Under the pieces are notes generated by a model. That model worked only from the letters and a program-made list of their open reading frames with translations, had not been told where the DNA came from and did not search any database. Below, one piece after another: positions 25,269-32,349 of a stretch of 36,027 nt of DNA. Each line of letters opens with the position of its first letter. The stretch's first letter is position 1. The position numbers were made by a program, and so were the translations under genes. The stretch lies in NCBI GenBank assembly GCA_019119025.1, contig DWXV01000083.1, forward strand, positions 1-36,027, read 5' to 3'. This stretch comes from Candidatus Allofournierella excrementigallinarum. Lineage in GTDB: Bacteria > Bacillota > Clostridia > Oscillospirales > Ruminococcaceae.

Positions 25269-26812
25269 CAGTTTTCTTTGGCCGGGGCGCGCCGGGTATC
25301 CAGCACCGCCTTGAGCTGGCGGCCCGCCCCCAGCGGCAGCAAAAAGGCGCAGAACAGCCCGCCGGTGGCCGCCACGCTGCACGCCACCTGCCACACATCC
25401 CCCGCCGGGGCGGCAAGGCGCACGAAGGTCTGGCCCAGGGCAGCGGCGGCAGCAAAGAGCAGCGCCGGCTGGAGGAACCACTCGAACCAGCGGGTGCGGA
25501 TGCCGGTGGTCTTGTGGATGCGGAAGATGTTCAGCAGCGCCGAGGTCACGTTGGAGGCCCACATCACCCCAAGGAAGCCCGTCATGCCGAACCGGGGCAT
25601 GAGCAGCAGCACCAGCACGATGCGCAGCACCGAATCCCAGATGCTGTAGCGGAAGGTGGCCACCTCCTCCCCCAGGCCCTTGAGGATGGAATCGCCCATG
25701 GCGTCCAGATACATGCCGGGCAGCACCGGGGCCAGCGCCAGAAGGTAGAGGCCCACGCTCTCGTCCCGGTAGAGCAGGCGGGCCAGGGGCGCGGCGTTCA
25801 GGGCGATGAGCCCCCCCGCCAGCACAGAAAAAATGTTGGTGAACAGCATGATGCGGCCCACCAGCGTTTCCAGCGTGCGCCGGCGGCCCAGGATGTGGGC
25901 GCGGGTGACCTCCGGCAGCAGCAGGGTGGACAGCGGCGTGAGAAAGGAAAAGGGAAAGAGCAGCACCGGCATGGCCATGCCCTTGAGAGCCCCGAACTGG
26001 GCCAGGCTCTCGGCCCGGCTGCCCAGAAAGGCCAGCAGGCAGGCGGGCACCAGCATGTTTTCCGCCGTGTGGAGGGCGCTGTCCAGGCAGCGGCCCCCCT
26101 CCACCGGGGCCAGGATGTGCCAGATGCGCCTGCCCGCGCCGGCGGGCGGGGCCGGGCGCGCACCGTCGAACAGCCGCCGGGCGTCCTTTTTGTAGTCGTG
26201 CAAAAGCAGCAGGCAGGCCAGCGCCTCGCTGACGGTGTTGCCCGCCACCAGCGCCGCGCAGGCGTACTGCGCGCCCCACTCCCCCGCCGCGGGCAGCACC
26301 GCCGCCGCGAGCGCAATGCGCACCGCCTGCTCAAAGATCTGGCTTTTCACCCCCGGGCCCACCCGCTGGCGGGCGAAAAAATAGCCCTTGTACACCGCCG
26401 CCAGCGCCATGAAAGGCAGGCTGGGGGCCAGCACAAAAAGGCTCAGGGCAGCCCGCGCATCCCCCAGCGCGAAGCGGGCCGCCGGCTGGGCCAGCAGCAG
26501 CTGGGCGGCGCAGGCGGCAACGCCCAGCGCCAGCGACAGGCCCGTCAGCTTTGCCATCATGCCGGCGGCGCGGGCAGCCTCCGGGCGGGCCAGTTCCTCG
26601 GCGGCCAGCCGGGTGGCCGCCACCGACATGCCTGCGGTGGCCACGGTGGTGGTCAGGCCGTAGACGGTGAAGATCAGCTGGTAAAGGCCCATGCCCTCGG
26701 CCCCCAGCAGCGCCGCCATGTAGACCCGCAGCACCATGCCCGCCGCCCGCAGGCCAAGGCCGGTGGCCGTGAGGATGGCCGCGTTTTTCAGATAGACCCG
26801 CACTCCGGCCAA
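25268..26812 (-). CDS. SpoVB-like polysaccharide/lipid flippase (MATE/MOP superfamily)
   Basis: A 514-residue membrane protein with about 12-14 hydrophobic segments. Its pattern fits the SpoVB/MurJ branch of the MOP flippases (GAEGMGLYQLIFTVYGLTTT; FPFSFLTPLSTLLLPEVTRA; DAMGDSILKGLGEEVATFRY). These move lipid-linked precursors across the membrane; SpoVB itself acts in spore cortex synthesis, but relatives occur in non-sporulating species. The start is a TTG at 26812 with GGGGAGG 8 bases upstream. No spore genes lie nearby, so a role in peptidoglycan or polysaccharide export is equally possible. Confidence 0.85.
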   Translation of the reverse strand: MAGVRVYLKNAAILTATGLGLRAAGMVLRVYMAALLGAEGMGLYQLIFTVYGLTTTVATAGMSVAATRLAAEELARPEAARAAGMMAKLTGLSLALGVAACAAQLLLAQPAARFALGDARAALSLFVLAPSLPFMALAAVYKGYFFARQRVGPGVKSQIFEQAVRIALAAAVLPAAGEWGAQYACAALVAGNTVSEALACLLLLHDYKKDARRLFDGARPAPPAGAGRRIWHILAPVEGGRCLDSALHTAENMLVPACLLAFLGSRAESLAQFGALKGMAMPVLLFPFSFLTPLSTLLLPEVTRAHILGRRRTLETLVGRIMLFTNIFSVLAGGLIALNAAPLARLLYRDESVGLYLLALAPVLPGMYLDAMGDSILKGLGEEVATFRYSIWDSVLRIVLVLLLMPRFGMTGFLGVMWASNVTSALLNIFRIHKTTGIRTRWFEWFLQPALLFAAAAALGQTFVRLAAPAGDVWQVACSVAATGGLFCAFLLPLGAGRQLKAVLDTRRAPAKEN

Positions 26813-26884
26813 TGGATGCGCCTCCCCCGCTGGTTTCTCCCTCCATTCTTATGCGCCCGGCGGCAAAAAGTATGCCCGGCCACC

Positions 26885-26913
26885 TTTTCATCCCGGCGGG
26901 TTTGTGCTACTAT
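26885..26913 (+). promoter_or_regulatory. Promoter of the purine nucleoside phosphorylase operon
   Basis: TTTTCA (26885-26890) is followed after 17 bp by TACTAT (26908-26913). An alternative -10, TATAAA, lies 3 bases further. Confidence 0.55.
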
Positions 26914-26941
26914 AAAGAGGACTACCACAGGAGGTTTTTAT

Positions 26942-27754
26942 ATGATCGAGAAGATTCGACTGGCCGCCGATTATCTGCGTGACCGGCTGCCCGCCGCGCC
27001 CCAGGTGGGGCTGGTGCTGGGCAGCGGCCTGGGCGGCCTTGCCGACCGGCTGGAAAACCCGGTTTATATCCCCTATTCTGAGATTCCCGGTTTTGTGGTG
27101 TCCACTGCGCCGGGCCACGCCGGGCGTTTTGTGGCCGGGCAGCTGGCGGGCAGGCAGGTGCTGTGCATGCAGGGCCGGCTGCACTTTTACGAGGGCCACT
27201 CCATGGAGGACATCGTCTTCCCCGTGCGGGTGATGAAGGAGCTGGGCATCGAAGCCCTCATCCTCACCAACGCCGCCGGCGGCGTGAACCTGGAGTTCTC
27301 GGTGGGCGACCTGATGATCATCGAGGATCACATCAATTTCATGGGCCGCAACCCCCTCACCGGCCCCAACGACGAAGAAGTGGGCCCCCGCTTCTGCGAC
27401 ATGACTTTTGCCTACACCCCTGCGCTGCGCGAGCTGGCGCTCAGAGTAGCCGCCGAACAGGGCGTGGCCGTGCGCACCGGCGTATATCTGGGCTATATGG
27501 GCCCCAGCTACGAGACCCCGGCGGAGATCCGCGCCTTCCGCACCCTGGGCGCGGACGCCGTGGGCATGAGCACCGTGCCCGAGGTCATTGCCGCCAGCCA
27601 CTGCGGCCTGCCGGTGCTGGCCATCAGCCTCATCACCAACATGGCGGCGGGCATTGAAAAGAAAAAGCTTTCGGGCGACGAGGTCATCGCCATCGCCGAC
27701 CGGCGCGCCCAGGTCCTGCAGGACCTGGTGCAGGGCGTCGTGGCGAAGCTGTGA
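26942..27754 (+). CDS. punA: Purine nucleoside phosphorylase (inosine/guanosine type)
   Basis: Phosphorolysis of inosine and guanosine (or deoxy forms) to base and ribose 1-phosphate, in purine salvage. The protein has 270 residues, typical of the trimeric type I enzyme. Motifs are the phosphate loop VGLVLGSGLGGLADRL, MQGRLHFYEGHSMEDI, ILTNAAGGVN and the purine-site VGMSTVPEVIAASH followed by SLITNMAAG. AGGAGG lies 8 bases before the ATG. The mrp gene follows after 33 bases without a terminator. Confidence 0.95.
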   Translation: MIEKIRLAADYLRDRLPAAPQVGLVLGSGLGGLADRLENPVYIPYSEIPGFVVSTAPGHAGRFVAGQLAGRQVLCMQGRLHFYEGHSMEDIVFPVRVMKELGIEALILTNAAGGVNLEFSVGDLMIIEDHINFMGRNPLTGPNDEEVGPRFCDMTFAYTPALRELALRVAAEQGVAVRTGVYLGYMGPSYETPAEIRAFRTLGADAVGMSTVPEVIAASHCGLPVLAISLITNMAAGIEKKKLSGDEVIAIADRRAQVLQDLVQGVVAKL

Positions 27755-27787
27755 CCCGCCCCGCAAGACAAAGGAGAGAAAAAAGCA

Positions 27788-28627
27788 ATGAGCGAATGCA
27801 CCCATGATTGCAGCAGCTGTTCCGCCAACTGCGCCAGCCGCCAGAACCCCCAGGACTTCCACGAACCCCCGCACCAGTTAAGCCGCATCAAAAAGGTCAT
27901 CGGCGTGGTGAGCGGCAAGGGCGGCGTGGGCAAAAGCATGACCAGCGCCCTGCTGGCGGTGGAGATGCGCCGCCGGGGCTACCGCGTGGGCGTGCTGGAC
28001 GCCGACATCACCGGCCCCTCCATCCCGAAGCTCTTCGGCATCCACGGCCGGGCGCTGGGCGACGAAAACGGCATCTGGCCCATCCAGAGCCGCACCGGCA
28101 TCGACGTGATGAGCGTGAACCTGCTGCTGGAAAACGAAGAAGACCCCGTGGTGTGGCGCGGGCCGGTCATCGCCGGGGCGGTGAAGCAGTTCTGGCAGGA
28201 GGTCATCTGGAAGGACGTTGATTTCCTGTTTGTGGACATGCCTCCGGGAACCGGCGACGTGCCCCTGACCGTGTTCCAGACCCTGCCGGTGGACGGCATC
28301 GTGGTGGTGACCAGCCCCCAGGAGCTGGTGAGCATGATCGTGGGCAAGGCCGTGAAGATGGCCCAGATGATGAACGTGCCCATCCTCGGCGTGGTGGAGA
28401 ACATGAGCTACCTCGTCTGCCCCGACTGCGGCAAGAAGATCCCCGTCTTTGGCGACAGCCACCTGGAAGAGACTGCCGGCAAATACGGCGTGAAGGTGCT
28501 GGCCAAGATGCCGCTGGACCCCCAGCTCACCGCCTGCGCCGACGGCGGCGCCATCGAGGCCTACGCATGCGACGCCCTGGCCCCCGCCGCCGACGCGGTG
28601 GCCGCCCTGCTGGGCGGTAAGCAGTGA
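27788..28627 (+). CDS. mrp: Mrp/NBP35 (ApbC) family iron-sulfur carrier ATPase
   Basis: A P-loop ATPase that carries Fe-S clusters to apoproteins. The protein has 279 residues. A Cys-rich N-terminus has C4, C8, C11 and C15 (CTHDCSSCSANC). The deviant Walker A loop is GKGGVGKS (43-50), followed by DADITGPSIPKLFG, the acidic FVDMPPGTGDVPLTV and the C-terminal cluster pair in YLVCPDCGKKIP. The MIP18/DUF59 domain of longer Mrp proteins is absent. AAGGAG lies about 11 bases before the ATG. Its stop overlaps the start of a small membrane peptide gene in GTGA. Confidence 0.95.
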   Translation: MSECTHDCSSCSANCASRQNPQDFHEPPHQLSRIKKVIGVVSGKGGVGKSMTSALLAVEMRRRGYRVGVLDADITGPSIPKLFGIHGRALGDENGIWPIQSRTGIDVMSVNLLLENEEDPVVWRGPVIAGAVKQFWQEVIWKDVDFLFVDMPPGTGDVPLTVFQTLPVDGIVVVTSPQELVSMIVGKAVKMAQMMNVPILGVVENMSYLVCPDCGKKIPVFGDSHLEETAGKYGVKVLAKMPLDPQLTACADGGAIEAYACDALAPAADAVAALLGGKQ

Positions 28628-28749
28628 AGCGGCCCGGCCTGTGGCGCCGGATGCGCCAGGGGCTCAGCCCTTTGCTGGTGGTGGCCTGGCTGGCAGTGCT
28701 GGCCGTGGTGTTCGGCCTCGCCTTTTTCAGCTGGCAGGCATTCCTGTGA
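28624..28749 (+). CDS. 41-residue single-span membrane peptide coupled to mrp
   Basis: A frame starting at GTG 28624, overlapping the mrp TGA stop (GTGA), and ending at TGA 28747-28749. It encodes a basic N-terminus (MKRPGLWRRMRQGLSPLL) followed by one hydrophobic span of about 20 residues (VVAWLAVLAVVFGLAFFSW) and a short tail. Positive-inside charge suggests the N-terminus is cytoplasmic. The 4-bp overlap, the well-formed membrane span and the terminator just after it support a real gene. I do not recognise a family. Confidence 0.6.
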   Translation: MKRPGLWRRMRQGLSPLLVVAWLAVLAVVFGLAFFSWQAFL

Positions 28750-28756
28750 ACCAGGC

Positions 28757-28791
28757 AAAAAAAGAGCCGCCCCGCCGGGCGGCTCTTTTTT
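28757..28791 (+). terminator. Bidirectional terminator between the mrp unit and copA
   Basis: A 9-bp GC stem GAGCCGCCC/GGGCGGCTC (28764-28772 with 28777-28785) is extended by A(7)/T(6) flanks. It serves both the plus-strand unit and copA, whose stop is at 28799. Confidence 0.93.
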
Positions 28792-28798
28792 GCCGTTC

Positions 28799-29011
28799 TT
28801 ATTCGACGCCGGTGACCTCATAGCCTGCGCCGGTAACAGCGGCGGTGAGCACAGAGTCCTCCACCGGGGCGTTCAGGGCGACCCTGGCGCACTTGCCCTC
28901 CAGGTCGGCCTTGGCGGAGGCCACGCCGGCCACTTCGGCCAGCGCCTTCTCCACCCGGGCGGTGCAGTGGCCGCAGGCCATGCCTTCGATGTGAATGGTT
29001 TTCTCGGTCAT
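28799..29011 (-). CDS. Possible internally initiated CopZ-like copper chaperone (in frame with copA)
   Basis: In frame inside copA, an ATG at 29011 is preceded after 8 bases by AAAGGAG (29020-29026), one of the best ribosome binding sites in the window. Starting there gives a 70-residue protein beginning MTEKTIHIEGMACGHCTARV, which matches free CopZ chaperones in length and sequence pattern. The cell could therefore make both the fused domain and a free chaperone. Free synthesis is inference; the site is directly visible. Confidence 0.5.
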   Translation of the reverse strand: MTEKTIHIEGMACGHCTARVEKALAEVAGVASAKADLEGKCARVALNAPVEDSVLTAAVTGAGYEVTGVE

Positions 29012-31363
29012 GACAGGTTCTCCTTTCGGCTGCGCGTTTTTTGCGCAGGGTTCGTTATTCTGATGCAGATCCGCCGGGCGCTGGGGCGCGGCGGCCTGTT
29101 TCGGCTTGAAGAAGTTGAGGCGCAGGGCGTTGGAAACGACGCACACGCTGGAAAGGCTCATGGCGGCGGCGCCCAGCATGGGGTTGAGCACCAGCCCGAA
29201 GCCGTAGAGCGCGCCCGCCGCCACCGGGATGCCGATGCTGTTGTAGAAGAAGGCCCAGAACAGGTTTTCCCGGATGTTGCGGATGGTGGCCCGGGAGAGG
29301 CGCAGGGCGTTCACCAGGTCCCACAAATCGCTCTTCATCAGCACCACGTCGGCGCTGTCGATGGCCACATCCGTGCCCGCACCGATGGCCACGCCCACGT
29401 CCGCCCGGGTGAGGGCGGGGGCGTCGTTGATGCCGTCGCCCACCATGGCCACCCGGCGGCCCTGCCGCTGCAATTCGCGCACCTGGGCCTCCTTGTCCTG
29501 TGGCAGCACCTCGGCCACCACCCGCTCGATGCCTAATTTCGCCCGGATTGCCTCGGCGGTGCGGGCGTTGTCGCCGGTGAGCATGATGACCGAAAGGCCC
29601 ATGGCCTGCAATTCACCGATGGCGGCGGCGCTGGTGGGCTTCACCGGGTCGGCGGCGGCCACAAGCCCCAGCAGTCTGCCTTCGGCGGCGAAATACAGGG
29701 GCGTTTTGCCCTCCTTTGCCAGCCGCTCGGCCTCCGATGCGGCCCAGCCGGCGTCCACCCCCTGCTCCTCCATCAGGCGCAGGTTGCCCGCCAGGTGCTC
29801 GCGGCCGTCCACGAAGGCCCGCACGCCCCGCCCGGGCAGGGCCTCGAACTTTTCGGCTTCGGGCAGGGGCATCTCCCCCGCGGCGGCAAGGATGGCCTCC
29901 GCCAGCGGGTGCTCGCTGGGCTTTTCCAGCGCGGCAGCCACCCGCAGCAGTTCCTGTTTGCCCACGCCGGGGGCGGGCAGCAGGTCGGTGACGGCGGGGC
30001 GCCCTTCGGTGATGGTGCCGGTCTTGTCCAGCACCACGGTGTCGATTTTGTGGGCGTTTTCCAGCGCCTCGGCGTTCTTATAAAGGATGCCCAGCCGCGC
30101 GCCTTTGCCCGTGCCCACCATGATGGCCACCGGGGTGGCGAGGCCCAGGGCGCAGGGGCAGCTGATGACCAGCACCGAGATGGCCCGGGCCAGGGCGAAC
30201 TCCATGGTCTGGCCCAGCGCCAGCCAGACGCCGAAGGCCGCAAGGGCGATGGCGATGACCACCGGCACGAACACGCCGCTCACCTTATCCGCCAGCTTGG
30301 CGATGGGGGCCTTGGTGGCCCCGGCGTCCTGCACCAGGGCGATGATCTGGGCGAGGGTGGTGTCCTGCCCCACTTTTTCCGCCCGGAAGGTGAAGCTGCC
30401 GGAGCGGTTGATGGAAGCGGCGATGACCCGCGCGCCGGGGGCCTTTTCCGCCGGGATGCTCTCGCCGGTGACGGCGGACTCGTCCACGCTGGACAGGCCG
30501 GTGAGCACCGTGCCGTCCACCGGGATGCGCATGCCCGGCTTGATGACCACCGTGTCCCCCACGGCCACCTCTTCGGCGGGGATCTCTGTTTCCACGCCGT
30601 CCCGCAGCACCAGCGCGGTGTCGGGGGCAAGGTCCATCAGCGCCCGGATGGCGGCCCCGGTGCGGCCTTTGGCCCGGGCCTCCAAAAACTTGCCCAGCGT
30701 GATGAGGGTGAGGATGGTGCCCGCCGACTCGAAATAAAGGTCCATGCGGTAGCGGTCCACCAATTCCATGTCTCCCGTGCCCAGGCCCCAGCCGATGCGG
30801 TAGAGGGCCACGAGGCCGTAGGTCACCGCCGCGGCGCTGCCCAGGGCGATGAGGCTGTCCATGTTGGGGCTGCGGCGCCACAGGCTCTTGAAGCCCACGA
30901 TGTAGAACTTGCGGTTCACATACATAATGGGCAGCACCAGCAAAAACTGGGTGAGGGCAAAGGCCACCGCGCCCTCCCGCCCGTGGAAAAAGGCGGGCAG
31001 CGGCAGGCCCATCATGTGGCCCATGGAGACGTACATCAGCGGGATAAGAAAGGCCAGCGACACCGCCAGCCGCTTTTTCATGCCGCGCAGTTCCGCCTCG
31101 GCGGGGTCCTCGCCGGCGGGGAGGGGCGCGGCGTGGGCCGTTTTGCCCGCAGGGGCAACAGGGCTGGCGCCATAGCCCGCCTTTTCCACAGCGTCGCAGA
31201 TGTCCGCCTCGGTGACGGCGGCCGCGTCGTATTCCACCTGCATGGAGTTGGCCAGCAGGTTCACCTGGGCGTTGTCCACGCCCTTTAGCTTGTTCACCGC
31301 ACGCTCCACCGCCGCCGAGCAGGCGGCGCAGCTCATGCCGGTGACGTCAAACTTCTGTTTCAT
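28799..31363 (-). CDS. copA: Cu+-exporting P1B-type ATPase with an extra CopZ-like domain fused at the C-terminus
   Basis: Exports Cu+ across the membrane. The protein has 854 residues. An N-terminal HMA domain (1-68, GMSCAACSAA) is followed by the transport core with C402-P-C404 (VISCPCALGLATP), phosphorylated D446 in DKTGTITEG, the HP motif SEHPLAEAI and GDGINDAP from 642. Cu+-type helix signatures FYNSIG and MSLSSVCVVSNALRL follow. After a linker of about 30 residues comes a second complete HMA domain (about 785-854, GMACGHCTAR), unusual in position. The internal ATG of that domain has its own ribosome binding site. The ATG at 31363 has AAGGAG upstream and overlaps the regulator stop (ATGA). 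Confidence 0.95.
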   Translation of the reverse strand: MKQKFDVTGMSCAACSAAVERAVNKLKGVDNAQVNLLANSMQVEYDAAAVTEADICDAVEKAGYGASPVAPAGKTAHAAPLPAGEDPAEAELRGMKKRLAVSLAFLIPLMYVSMGHMMGLPLPAFFHGREGAVAFALTQFLLVLPIMYVNRKFYIVGFKSLWRRSPNMDSLIALGSAAAVTYGLVALYRIGWGLGTGDMELVDRYRMDLYFESAGTILTLITLGKFLEARAKGRTGAAIRALMDLAPDTALVLRDGVETEIPAEEVAVGDTVVIKPGMRIPVDGTVLTGLSSVDESAVTGESIPAEKAPGARVIAASINRSGSFTFRAEKVGQDTTLAQIIALVQDAGATKAPIAKLADKVSGVFVPVVIAIALAAFGVWLALGQTMEFALARAISVLVISCPCALGLATPVAIMVGTGKGARLGILYKNAEALENAHKIDTVVLDKTGTITEGRPAVTDLLPAPGVGKQELLRVAAALEKPSEHPLAEAILAAAGEMPLPEAEKFEALPGRGVRAFVDGREHLAGNLRLMEEQGVDAGWAASEAERLAKEGKTPLYFAAEGRLLGLVAAADPVKPTSAAAIGELQAMGLSVIMLTGDNARTAEAIRAKLGIERVVAEVLPQDKEAQVRELQRQGRRVAMVGDGINDAPALTRADVGVAIGAGTDVAIDSADVVLMKSDLWDLVNALRLSRATIRNIRENLFWAFFYNSIGIPVAAGALYGFGLVLNPMLGAAAMSLSSVCVVSNALRLNFFKPKQAAAPQRPADLHQNNEPCAKNAQPKGEPVMTEKTIHIEGMACGHCTARVEKALAEVAGVASAKADLEGKCARVALNAPVEDSVLTAAVTGAGYEVTGVE

Positions 31364-32178
31364 TCGCTCGCTTCTCCTTCGCATCCGCAGCAGCCCGCCG
31401 GGGCGGCGGGCGCGGCAAACAGTTCCTTCAGCCGCCGGGCCTGTTCTTCCAGCCGTTCCGCCGCTTCGGCGTTCCCTTGCGCCCGCCGGGTGGCGGCAAA
31501 GCTGGTGAGGGTGTGGTCCAGCGCGGCCAGCTGGGCGGTGAGGGCGGTCTCCTCCAGCCGGGCGGCCCCGTCCAGGTCCCCCATCCGCCGCAGGATGTCC
31601 GCCCGCAGCCCTAAGCCCTCCTGGTTGCAGCTGGGCAGGTTGCCCAGCGCCTCCAGCGCCCGGCCGAACTGGCCCTTGTCGGCATAGAGGCGGGCCAGCA
31701 TCCTCCAGGCGGCCCGGCGCTGCTCCTCATCGGGCAGTTCCACCGCCCGTTCAAAAAGCCCGGCGGCGGCGGCGCGCAGTTCCTCCCGGGCGGCTTCGTC
31801 CTGGGTTTTATCTGCGAATCCCGCCAGCAGGAAGCCCAGCCGGAACCGCAGGTTTAAGTCGCCGGGGTACTCCCGCAGGCGCTGGCGGCAGAACTCCAGC
31901 GCGCCCCGCCAGTCGCCCCCGTCGAACAGCGCCCGGGGCGTTTTGCACACCGCGTCGATCTCTTCGCCGGAAAGTTCCGGCCGGAAGCCCAGCAGCTCGT
32001 CGGCGCTGCAGCCCAGCGCCCGGGCCAGCGGGCAGAGCAGGGCCACGTCCGGCAGCGCGCCGCCGGTCTCCCACTTGCTCACCGCCGCGCTGCTGACCCC
32101 CAGCTGGTTCGCCAGCTGGCCCTGGGTCAGGCCTTTCGCCCGCCGCAATCGCTGCACCGTTTCGCCGATGGCGTTCAT
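31360..32178 (-). CDS. XRE-family HTH regulator with TPR-like repeats and a C-terminal Cys cluster
   Basis: A 272-residue protein. An N-terminal Xre/Cro helix-turn-helix (about residues 4-60: LRRAKGLTQGQLANQLGVSS, AAVSKWETGGALPDVALL) is followed by a helical TPR-like region (80-250, with DWRGALEFCRQRLREYPGDL and AAGLFERAVELPDEEQRRAA). It ends in GCCGCEGEASE, with C263, C264 and C266. Its stop overlaps the copA start (ATGA), so it is probably a copper-responsive regulator of the operon, with the Cys cluster as a candidate sensor. XRE regulators are not an established copper-sensor family, so this is inference. The ATG at 32178 fits the HTH start; the frame is open further upstream into the promoter. 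Confidence 0.85.
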   Translation of the reverse strand: MNAIGETVQRLRRAKGLTQGQLANQLGVSSAAVSKWETGGALPDVALLCPLARALGCSADELLGFRPELSGEEIDAVCKTPRALFDGGDWRGALEFCRQRLREYPGDLNLRFRLGFLLAGFADKTQDEAAREELRAAAAGLFERAVELPDEEQRRAAWRMLARLYADKGQFGRALEALGNLPSCNQEGLGLRADILRRMGDLDGAARLEETALTAQLAALDHTLTSFAATRRAQGNAEAAERLEEQARRLKELFAAPAAPAGCCGCEGEASE

Positions 32179-32206
32179 CCTTTGCCACGCCCCTTTCTCT
32201 TTTTCT

Positions 32207-32235
32207 ATCTTACCACGGTGTTCCCATGGGCACAA
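32207..32235 (-). promoter_or_regulatory. Promoter of the regulator-copA operon
   Basis: On the minus strand, TTGTGC (32230-32235) is followed after 17 bp by TAAGAT (32207-32212). The leader is about 20-25 bases. The spacer contains the palindrome at 32219-32234. Confidence 0.6.
32219..32234. promoter_or_regulatory. Near-perfect 16-bp palindrome in the copA promoter spacer (candidate operator)
   Basis: TGTTCCCATGGGCACA is an inverted repeat with one mismatched pair (7 of 8 pairs match) and the core CCCATGGG. It covers the spacer and part of the -35 of the regulator-copA promoter, where a dimeric repressor would act. Confidence 0.55.
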
Positions 32236-32290
32236 TGGAGCTGTTTTCAAACCACAAGGTTATTTTTTCAACTGTCGTTTGAATTATGCA

Positions 32291-32337
32291 GCAAACAGGC
32301 GGCGCGGGCTGAAATTCAGCCCGCGCCGCCTGTTTGC
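32291..32337 (-). terminator. Long palindrome after prfB, probable terminator without a strong T run
   Basis: A 47-bp perfect inverted repeat (23-bp arms, 32291-32313 with 32315-32337) starts 12 bases beyond the prfB stop. On the minus strand only TGCATAATTC follows, so classic U-tract release is weak. Confidence 0.65.
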
Positions 32338-32349
32338 GTTGCGGTTTTA

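Noticed and set aside
23907-26279. A 790-codon minus-strand frame across mtaB and the flippase gene
   Set aside because: It crosses two real genes and a terminator and has no recognisable domain.
29030-29048. Slippery heptamer A AAA AAC in the correct frame inside a small hairpin (CTGCGC/GCGCAG) in the copA linker
   Set aside because: A -1 shift there would read on in a long alternative frame of about 75 codons without a sensible product, and the zero frame already encodes the second HMA domain. A chance A-run is more likely, though it could be tested.
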